From CALZJC01 sp041574955 (GTDB lineage: Bacteria > Acidobacteriota > Thermoanaerobaculia > Multivoradales > JAHEKO01), in NCBI GenBank assembly GCA_041574955.1, contig JBFGNS010000226.1:1-5041 (forward strand): 5,041 bases of DNA. Direction: 5' to 3'. Numbering within the stretch: the stretch's first letter is position 1; each line of letters begins with the position of its first letter. Both the position numbers and the translations under genes were made by a program. The notes under the pieces are model-generated. The model did no database searches, was not told the DNA's origin, and was given only the letters and a program-made list of their open reading frames with translations. Shown here in pieces: positions 1 through 5,033 of this stretch.

Positions 1-215
1 CGCATCGTGGGATCGCTGGTCAGCCGCTCGCGCAGCCGCCGCTCCAGCTCGCCGTCGACCGCCTCGTAGAGCGGCTTCCAGTCGGCGTCCGCCACCGCCA
101 CCGGCAGTGTCAGCTCGGCCAGCGCCTCCGGCTCGTCGGTCGCCGCCGCCGCGGAGGCTGGTTCGTCCACCAGCAGGACCAGCAGCAGAGCACAGCGTAC
201 GAATCTGGGACTCAT
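1..215 (-). CDS. Exported protein of unknown function, N-terminal part only (cut by window edge)
   Basis: Reading the minus strand from the ATG at 215-213 gives 71 codons without a stop before the window ends, so only the N-terminus is present. The protein starts MSPRFVRCALLLVLLV and looks like a Sec signal peptide: Arg4 and Arg7, a hydrophobic core at about residues 9-16, and a likely cleavage at Ala20-Ser21-Ala22. An acidic Asp17-Glu18 pair between core and cleavage site is slightly unusual. The only Cys (Cys8) is not in a lipobox. The mature part is acidic, then has a charged probable helix (about residues 47-66, LYEAVDGELERRLRERL). The start is supported by AGGAG nine bases upstream and by the signal peptide. 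The gene diverges from the dikinase/serine hydrolase pair. I do not recognise the family. A charged helix just after the signal peptide also occurs in serine hydrolases like the one at 3386-4747, but this is a weak hint and no catalytic motif is visible. Confidence 0.75.
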   Translation of the reverse strand, partial: MSPRFVRCALLLVLLVDEPASAAAATDEPEALAELTLPVAVADADWKPLYEAVDGELERRLRERLTSDPTM

Positions 216-224
216 GCTCGGGAT

Positions 225-229
225 CTCCT
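225..229 (-). promoter_or_regulatory. Shine-Dalgarno of the leftward gene
   Basis: The minus strand reads AGGAG followed by nine bases (ATCCCGAGC) and then ATG at 215. This is a near-consensus ribosome binding site at a normal distance. It is the main support for calling the short leftward reading frame a real gene, since only 71 codons lie in the window. Confidence 0.75.
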
Positions 230-308
230 GTCGGCCGGTCCGGGTCGCTCCCGCCGGCACACGGCGCGCGAGCATCCTACAACTCCCACCCCAAAGCAAC
301 TGGAATCC

Positions 309-362
309 GTGTCGGCCGGGCGCTCGGCCCCCGGCGCCACGCCGCGCCCGGCGGGCCGGCAC
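309..362. repeat. Imperfect inverted repeat just upstream of the dikinase promoter
   Basis: The segment 309-317 (GTGTCGGCC) is complementary to 354-362 (GGCCGGCAC) with one G-T pair, and 318-323 (GGGCGC) to 344-349 (GCGCCC) across a 4-base bulge. Read alternatively, 315-323 and 344-352 form a perfect 9-bp inverted repeat. The right arm covers the place where a -35 box of the dikinase promoter would lie, so an operator is conceivable. Such GC-rich complementarity also arises by chance in DNA of this composition, and no protein can be assigned. Confidence 0.3.
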
Positions 363-368
363 GATCCC

Positions 369-377
369 TGCTATACA
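369..377 (+). promoter_or_regulatory. Extended -10 promoter element for the dikinase/serine hydrolase pair
   Basis: TGcTATACA matches the extended -10 consensus TGnTATAAT at all positions except TATACA for TATAAT, and it is the only AT-rich hexamer of this kind in an extremely GC-rich spacer. No TTGACA-like -35 lies at the right distance (349-354 is CGGCGG), which fits an extended -10 promoter. Transcription would start at about 384-388, that is 0-4 bases before the ATG at 388. The 10 bases between the element and the ATG contain no Shine-Dalgarno. The message is therefore probably leaderless or nearly so. Confidence 0.6.
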
Positions 378-387
378 CTGCCGCGCC

Positions 388-3351
388 ATGGCCGACCGCC
401 CTGTCGCCGACCGCTTCGGACTCCGCTCCCGGTTCGCGGGCCGGATTCTCGCCGCCTGCCTGCTGGCTGCGGTCCCGGCCACCGCCGCCGGGCCCGCGCT
501 CGAGCCGCCCGACGCCGCCACCCTGGCCGAGGCGCGGCGCATCGTCGAGACCATGAAGGCGGCCGAGCGGGGCCCCTACACGCGGCTGCGCTGGTACTGC
601 AAGGACGGCACCGTGCTGCCCCCTGTGCCCTACGGCTGCCGCGACCACGGCGGCGGCCGCCAGCACGGCGAGTACAGCCCCGAGCGTCAGCGGCTGGCCA
701 AGCTCGGCTGGTCGGTGGGCACGGTGGTGGCGGCGCTCGACTGGGACGAGCTGTGGGACGCCGGCAACCGCCACCAGCGGCTGCGCGAGCTGCCGCTCGA
801 GCGCTACCTGGTGGAGGTCGACGACGGCTGGGTGCTGCGGCGGGCGCGCTACTACCGCGGCCGGGTGCAGGTCGAGGACGAGGAGAAGGCCGGCCGCGAG
901 CTGCTGGTGCGGCTGCTTTCGAACCCCGCCTGGGTGCAGCGCAACTTCCTGCTGGCGCGCGAGGCGGTGCGCACCCTGCCCCACTCGGGCGGCGACGACC
1001 GCACCCGCACCGTGCGCCGGCTGTCGCAGGAGATCGCCGAGCGCGACTCGAGCTTCGAACGCATCCGGATCAAGATCCACACCACCCCCGGGCTGGAGGA
1101 CCTGCGCGCCACCCGTGACTGGCTGGCGGCCGCCCGCCGGCGCGGCGTCGCCGCCGACCAGCTGGAAAAGGCCGAGACCCTGGCGCGCGAGCTCGAGCTG
1201 CTCTACGGCGGCGGCACCGACTGGCTCGACGCGGCGCGCAAGGCGCTCGCCCGCCATCCCCGCTGGGGAGAGCTCGACCCGCTGCTCACCGGACTGCCGC
1301 GCGCCGCGGCGGTCGACCAGCTCGGCCGGCTGGGCCGCGCCGCCGCGCTGGTGCGCGAGATCGTCTCGACCTCCGCCGACGGCGCCGCCAACCTGGCGCT
1401 CATGGACCTGTCGCTGGCGGTCGAGCGCGAGGCGATCCGCGCCGGCTTCGAGCTGCTGGGCAAGGACGCTCTCACCCGCCGCGACCACCTCGTCGCGGCG
1501 CGGCGGCTGCTCGATGCGGCCTGCGGCGCCGGGCTGTTCTCGCCGCGCGAGCGCGACGCCCTGGCTGCGCCGATCGACGCGCTGCTGGCCGCCGAGCCCG
1601 GCCGTACGGCGACCGCCGGCTACGTGGCGGCGGTCCAGAACCTGCGGCGGGCGGCGCCGTGGGCGGTGGGCGCGGTGCGCTTCGCCTTCGCCGAGCCGCT
1701 GGTGCGCTACACCGCGCTCGAGCCCAAAGCCGAGCGGTTCCTCGACGACCTGGTGCGCGGCTCCGCCCTGCTGCCGCTGGCCGACGCCGTCACCCGGCTG
1801 GCGGGCGACGCCGACTCGCTGGCCGGCATCGCCCACCTCGCCTTCGGCGAGTCCTACGGCGGCATGCTGGGCCTCAACCCTGGGGTGGCGCGCGGCCGCC
1901 TGCGGCTGGTGAGCGCCGCCGAGCTCGAGGCCGGCGCCTCGCTCGGGCGCGAGGAGATCGTGGTGCTCCCCGAGACCGTCTCCGAGCTCCAGCCGGTGGC
2001 CGGCATCCTCACCCTGTCCGAGGGCAACCTGCTGTCCCACGTCCAGCTGCTGGCGCGCAACCTCGGCATCCCGAACGCCTCGCTGTCGCCCATCCTGGCC
2101 GGCCGGCTGGCCGAGCACGCCGGCCGCGAGGTGCTGCTGGCGGTGGGCTCGGACGGCTCGATCGTGCTCGATCTGTGGGACCGGCTGCCGCCCGCGACGC
2201 GGCGGCTGTTCACCGATCGCGTCGCCGGACGCAACGGGGCGGTGACCAAGGTGGAGCCGCCGGCGCCCGACCTCGAGCTGCGCCGCCCGCTGCCGCTGGC
2301 CGAGCTCAACGCAAGCCTCGCCGGCCGGGTGGTCGGACCCAAGGCGGCCAACCTGGGCGAGCTGGCGCTGCAGTTCCCCGGCAGGGTCGGACAGGCGGTG
2401 GCGCTGCCGTTCGGCGTCTTCGCCGACCACGTGCGGGCGGGCACCGATCCGCCCAAGGCCCGGCTCGACCGCGCCTTCGCCCGCTTCCGCGCCGGCGAGA
2501 TCGACCCGGTGGCGCTGGCCGACGAGGTCGAACGGGTGCGCCAGGCGGTGGCCGCCTTGAAGGTGTCGCCGGAGCTGCGCGCCCGGCTCGTGCCGATCCT
2601 CGAGCAGCTGTTCGGCCCGCCCGGCAGCTACGGCGTCTTCGTGCGCTCCGACACCAACGTCGAGGACCTGCCCGGCTTCACCGGCGCCGGACTCAACCAG
2701 ACGGTGGCCAACGTCGTCGGCCTCGACAAGCTGCTGGCCGCCGTGCCGCAGGTCTGGTCGTCGCCCTACACCGCGCGCGCCATGTCGTGGCGCTCGACGA
2801 TTCTCACCCGCCCCGAGGAGGTGTACGCCTCGGTGCTGATCATGAAGTCGGTGCCGGCCGACAAGTCGGGCGTGCTGGTGACCGCCGACCTGGCGACCCG
2901 CGGCGAGGGTCTGACGGTAGCCACCGGCTGGGGCGTCGGCGGCGCGGTCGACGGCGAGGCGGCCGAGACGGTGGTGCTCAGACCCGACGGCTCGACCCTC
3001 CTGGTCAACGAGGCCAAGGCGCCGTACAAGCGCCGGCTGGCGGCGGCCGGCGGCGTCGAGTGGGTGCCGGCCGAGGCCGGCCAGGTGCTCACCGCCGAGG
3101 AGCGCAACGCCCTGCGGCGGCTGGCGGCGGAGGCCGCCCAGCGGCTGGCGCCGGCGACCTCGCCCGAGGGCAAGCCGCTGCCGTGGGACATCGAGTTCGG
3201 CTTCGTCGACGGCGAGCTGACCCTGTTCCAGGTGCGGCCGCTGGTCGAGCGCGGCCAGCAGTTCGCCGACCGGGTGGTGGCGTCGCTGGCGCCGTCGCTG
3301 GCGCCGCCGCCGGCCCGCGTGCGGCTCGACGAGGCGTTGAGGGAGAGCTGA
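388..3351 (+). CDS. Exported dikinase-like protein: His swivelling domain followed by PPDK_N ATP-grasp domain
   Basis: 987 aa, start ATG 388, stop TGA 3349-3351. Residues 1-34 look like a Sec signal peptide: several Arg, a short hydrophobic core at 20-29, and a likely cleavage after Ala33 or Ala34. Residues 35 to about 490 match no domain I know, but contain a striking motif, WYCKDGTVLPP...YGC..HGGG.QHG (69-94), with Cys71 and Cys84. Residues about 502-601 form a PEP-utilizers (PF00391-type) swivelling domain: LSHVQLLARNLGIPNA carries the probable phospho-accepting His551. Residues about 640-955 are a PPDK_N (PF01326-type) ATP-grasp domain: GPKAANLGEL with Lys652, ALPFGVF 672-678, VRSDTN.EDL 752-761 and GAGL 766-769, VWSSPYTARAMSWR 789-802, DIEF 934-937, and QVRP 948-951. 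The protein ends 36 residues later, so the PEP/pyruvate TIM barrel of PEP synthase and PPDK is absent. In this enzyme family ATP phosphorylates the His, which passes phosphate to an acceptor. The His-then-ATP order and the ALPFGVF and RSD.N.EDL motifs resemble glucan water dikinases, but no starch-binding domain is recognised. The start is chosen for the signal peptide and promoter; no Shine-Dalgarno is present. The acceptor substrate is unknown. Alternative Met56 (553) would give a cytoplasmic form. Confidence 0.9.
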   Translation: MADRPVADRFGLRSRFAGRILAACLLAAVPATAAGPALEPPDAATLAEARRIVETMKAAERGPYTRLRWYCKDGTVLPPVPYGCRDHGGGRQHGEYSPERQRLAKLGWSVGTVVAALDWDELWDAGNRHQRLRELPLERYLVEVDDGWVLRRARYYRGRVQVEDEEKAGRELLVRLLSNPAWVQRNFLLAREAVRTLPHSGGDDRTRTVRRLSQEIAERDSSFERIRIKIHTTPGLEDLRATRDWLAAARRRGVAADQLEKAETLARELELLYGGGTDWLDAARKALARHPRWGELDPLLTGLPRAAAVDQLGRLGRAAALVREIVSTSADGAANLALMDLSLAVEREAIRAGFELLGKDALTRRDHLVAARRLLDAACGAGLFSPRERDALAAPIDALLAAEPGRTATAGYVAAVQNLRRAAPWAVGAVRFAFAEPLVRYTALEPKAERFLDDLVRGSALLPLADAVTRLAGDADSLAGIAHLAFGESYGGMLGLNPGVARGRLRLVSAAELEAGASLGREEIVVLPETVSELQPVAGILTLSEGNLLSHVQLLARNLGIPNASLSPILAGRLAEHAGREVLLAVGSDGSIVLDLWDRLPPATRRLFTDRVAGRNGAVTKVEPPAPDLELRRPLPLAELNASLAGRVVGPKAANLGELALQFPGRVGQAVALPFGVFADHVRAGTDPPKARLDRAFARFRAGEIDPVALADEVERVRQAVAALKVSPELRARLVPILEQLFGPPGSYGVFVRSDTNVEDLPGFTGAGLNQTVANVVGLDKLLAAVPQVWSSPYTARAMSWRSTILTRPEEVYASVLIMKSVPADKSGVLVTADLATRGEGLTVATGWGVGGAVDGEAAETVVLRPDGSTLLVNEAKAPYKRRLAAAGGVEWVPAEAGQVLTAEERNALRRLAAEAAQRLAPATSPEGKPLPWDIEFGFVDGELTLFQVRPLVERGQQFADRVVASLAPSLAPPPARVRLDEALRES

Positions 3352-3370
3352 GCGGCTGGCTAGCCGCCCG

Positions 3371-3377
3371 AGGAGGT
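3371..3377 (+). promoter_or_regulatory. Perfect Shine-Dalgarno of the serine hydrolase gene
   Basis: AGGAGGT lies nine bases before the ATG at 3386, inside the 34-nt gap after the dikinase stop. It fixes the start of the second gene. It contrasts with the dikinase gene, which has no Shine-Dalgarno, so the two genes of the pair appear to be translated by different initiation modes. No promoter-like sequence is visible in the gap, which supports co-transcription. Confidence 0.85.
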
Positions 3378-3385
3378 ACACAGAC

Positions 3386-4747
3386 ATGCCGCGCGATCCA
3401 CGAACGCTCCGCTGCCGCTTGCCGGCCGCCCGTCTGGCGCTGGCCGCCCTCGCGGCCTCGGTCCTGCTGCCGCTCGGCACCGCCGGCGGCTACCCGCTCG
3501 ACGGCGCCGGCCGCACCGGCATCCGGCGGCTCGACGGCTATCTCAAGGCGCAGGAGACGCCGGGCGCCCGCAAGCTGGCGCCGGGGGCGCTGCTCGGCAC
3601 CGACGACGTCGCCTTGAGCCTGACCGGCAAGAGCGGCTGGGACCTGGCCGGCGTCGACAAGGACCCGGTGCTGCAGGCGGCGCTCGACTCGATCTTCAAG
3701 ACGCGCGACCCGTCCTACGGCGTGGCGGTGGTGGACATAACCGACCCCGAAGCGATCATCTGGGCCGGGGTGCGAGAGGACCGCACCCAGCTGCCCGGCA
3801 GCGTCGGCAAGGTGCTGTGCATGGTCGGGCTGTTCGACGCCATCGCGCGGCGCTACCCGGCGATCGCCGACCGCGAGCGGCTGCTGCGCGAGCGGCTGAT
3901 CGTGGCCAACGACTGGGCCACCGGCGACCCCCACACCGTGCCCAAGTACGACTCGGTCAACGGCGTCAACCGGTTCTCGGTGGTGGTGCCGGGCGACCGG
4001 TTCGTGCTCGCCGAGTGGATCGACCACATGATCTCGGCGTCGGCCAACTCGGCCGGCGCCATGGTGTGGCGCGAGGCGATGCTGATCCGCGCTTTCGGCG
4101 ACGCCTACCCCACCACCCGCGAGCAGGAGGACGCCTTCTTCCGCGACACGCCGCGCTCCGAGCTGGCGGCGCTGTCGCTCAAGGTGCTCAACGAGCCGCT
4201 GGCCGCCGCCGGTCTCGATCTCGGCAGCCTGCAGCAGGGCACCTTCTGGACGCGGGTCAGCCAGGCGCGGGTACCGGGCACCCGCTCGTTCGCCTCGCCG
4301 CGCGAGCTGGCGCGGCTGCTGCTCAGGATCGAGCAGGGGCGGATGGTCGACGAGTGGTCGAGCCGCGAGATGAAGCGCTACCTGTACATGACCAAGAAGC
4401 GCTACCGCTACGCCTACCCGCCCGAGCTGGCGCGCGCCGCGATCTACTTCAAGAGCGGCTCGTTCTACCAGTGCAAACCCGAGGAGGGGTTCCGCTGCGG
4501 CAAGTACAAGGGCAACGCGCAGAACCTGATGAACTCGATCGCCATCGTCGAGTCACCGGCCGACAGGCTGCCGGAGCAGAAGCGCTACCTGGTGGCGCTG
4601 ATCTCGAACGTCCTCAAGGTCAACTCCGCCTGGGACCACTCGCGGCTGGCGGCAGCCATCGAGCAGGTGGTGCAGACGCGCAAGCCCACCACCGTCCAGG
4701 AGAAGGGGACGGAGCAGCAGATGCAGGACGTGGGGCGCGGGGACTAA
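3386..4747 (+). CDS. Exported serine hydrolase, class A beta-lactamase / penicillin-binding fold
   Basis: 453 aa with stop TAA 4745-4747. Residues 1-33 are a Sec signal peptide: Arg-rich n-region to Arg16, hydrophobic core 17-30, and likely cleavage after Ala33. The mature start holds YPLDG (36-40) and TGIRRL (44-49). A helix (about 93-104) and the strand YGVAVVDITDPE (from 111) lead to the three active-site motifs of the fold: SVGK with nucleophile Ser139 and Lys142, SAN with Ser219 and Asn221, and KSG with Lys356. FASPRELARLL (302-312) matches the TxPxxxAxLL helix of class A enzymes (PF13354-like). SAN replaces the usual SDN, and I could not place the omega-loop Glu of true beta-lactamases with confidence, so a peptidase or other acyl-serine role is at least as likely as antibiotic hydrolysis. 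Cys363 and Cys371 just after KSG could form a disulfide, consistent with export. The protein is longer than a typical class A enzyme (about 290 aa), with extra N-terminal sequence and inserts. It lies 34 nt behind the dikinase gene, probably in one operon. Its substrate is not shown by sequence. Confidence 0.9.
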   Translation: MPRDPRTLRCRLPAARLALAALAASVLLPLGTAGGYPLDGAGRTGIRRLDGYLKAQETPGARKLAPGALLGTDDVALSLTGKSGWDLAGVDKDPVLQAALDSIFKTRDPSYGVAVVDITDPEAIIWAGVREDRTQLPGSVGKVLCMVGLFDAIARRYPAIADRERLLRERLIVANDWATGDPHTVPKYDSVNGVNRFSVVVPGDRFVLAEWIDHMISASANSAGAMVWREAMLIRAFGDAYPTTREQEDAFFRDTPRSELAALSLKVLNEPLAAAGLDLGSLQQGTFWTRVSQARVPGTRSFASPRELARLLLRIEQGRMVDEWSSREMKRYLYMTKKRYRYAYPPELARAAIYFKSGSFYQCKPEEGFRCGKYKGNAQNLMNSIAIVESPADRLPEQKRYLVALISNVLKVNSAWDHSRLAAAIEQVVQTRKPTTVQEKGTEQQMQDVGRGD

Positions 4748-4748
4748 A

Positions 4749-4787
4749 GAGGGCCTGAGGGCCTGAGGGCCTGGGGGCCTGGGGGCT
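4749..4787. repeat. Tandem repeat of an 8-bp unit, GAGGGCCT type
   Basis: Starting just after the serine hydrolase stop, GAGGGCCT is present three times (4749-4756, 4757-4764, 4765-4772), followed by GGGGGCCT (4773-4780) and a partial GGGGGCT (4781-4787). The gradual change from GA to GG suggests decay or slippage. The ten bases GCCTGAGGGC at 4761-4770 recur at the extreme right end of the window (5032-5041), so another copy may begin there. Its position between genes suggests a non-coding repeat prone to replication slippage. Confidence 0.8.
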
Positions 4788-4788
4788 T

Positions 4789-4852
4789 TCGGTGCCGATT
4801 GCGGCGGCTGATTCTCTGTCATCCTGAGCGGAGCGGAGGATCTCGGCACCGA
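4789..4852. repeat. 64-bp element with perfect 10-bp inverted ends and a dispersed-repeat core
   Basis: TCGGTGCCGA (4789-4798) and TCGGCACCGA (4843-4852) are exact reverse complements. Between them, 4817-4842 holds a sequence of the type GTCATCCTGAGCG...AGGATCT, which I recognise as a short repeat scattered between genes in many GC-rich environmental bacteria. The core has its own dyad, ATCCT (4821-4825) with AGGAT (4837-4841). Transcribed, the element would fold as a hairpin within a hairpin 42 nt after the stop of the serine hydrolase gene. It could protect or end the transcript, but there is no T-run, so it is not a standard rho-independent terminator. No transposase is nearby, and whether it is mobile is unknown. 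Confidence 0.65.
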
Positions 4853-4916
4853 CCCCACCAGGCCACTCCCGGTGCGCAGCAGCATTACTGGCTGCGGCCC
4901 GGGTGTGCTGGTCGGT

Positions 4917-4973
4917 CGGGGCCCGGGGCTGCGCTCCAAAGGCGAGGGTGATGTCGCTGCGCCCCGGGCCCCG
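4917..4973. repeat. Perfect 13-bp GC inverted repeat with 31-nt loop
   Basis: CGGGGCCCGGGGC (4917-4929) is the exact reverse complement of GCCCCGGGCCCCG (4961-4973). After one mismatch (4916/4974) pairing continues for three more base pairs plus a G-T and a further pair (to 4911/4979). Each arm also contains GGGCCC or CCCGGG palindromes, so alternative folds exist. A 13-bp perfect match is long even for this composition. No T-run follows. Confidence 0.6.
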
Positions 4974-4974
4974 C

Positions 4975-4994
4975 CCGGCGGGCGCACCCGCCGG
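4975..4994. repeat. Perfect 8-bp hairpin with 4-nt loop
   Basis: CCGGCGGG (4975-4982) pairs with CCCGCCGG (4987-4994) around the loop CGCA. It directly abuts the 13-bp inverted repeat and competes with that repeat's outer pairs. It is a compact, very stable stem with no following T-run on the plus strand and no A-run before it, so a terminator role is unsupported. Confidence 0.5.
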
Positions 4995-4995
4995 C

Positions 4996-5033
4996 GATGG
5001 CTCCAGCGCCGCCATCACTTCGAGGGGCGGCGC
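4996..5033. repeat. Two overlapping, mutually exclusive short stems
   Basis: GATGGC (4996-5001) can pair with GCCATC (5011-5016), or GCGCCGCC (5006-5013) can pair with GGCGGCGC (5026-5033). The two stems share 5011-5013 and so exclude each other. Together with the hairpins to the left they make a nearly continuous run of stems over about 120 bases. Short stems are common by chance in such GC-rich DNA. Confidence 0.35.

Noticed and set aside
274..299. Possible minus-strand promoter TTGCTT (294-299) and TAGGAT (274-279) for the leftward gene
   Set aside because: The spacing is only 14 bases and both boxes are poor matches. It is not strong enough to call.
214..387. Upstream in-frame extension of the dikinase gene to the ATG at 214
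   Set aside because: It would bury the signal peptide 58 residues inside the protein, overlap the start of the divergent gene, and begin upstream of the extended -10 element. The extra residues are Pro/Arg-rich and look like translated spacer.
445..462. Lipobox-like LAAC in the dikinase signal sequence (Cys24)
   Set aside because: The hydrophobic core lies mostly after this Cys, with only a few apolar residues before it, so lipoprotein processing there is unlikely.
277..3480. Very long open frame on the minus strand (about 1067 codons)
   Set aside because: It is antisense to the dikinase gene, its translation is a His/Gln/Arg/Gly-rich low-complexity product without recognisable motifs, and long antisense frames are expected when stop codons are rare in GC-rich DNA.
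1659..3617. 652-codon plus-strand frame overlapping the dikinase and serine hydrolase genes
   Set aside because: The product is Arg/Ala/Gly/Pro-rich without domains, while the overlapping frame has clear PPDK_N motifs throughout.
4789..4852. Rho-independent terminator for the serine hydrolase gene
   Set aside because: The stem is good but the loop is 44 nt and no T-run follows the right arm. It is kept as a repeat element only.
4553..5018. Minus-strand open frames covering the end of the serine hydrolase gene and the tail
   Set aside because: They are antisense to a supported gene and translate the intergenic repeats. The AEILRSAQDD stretch is a product of the dispersed repeat read backwards.
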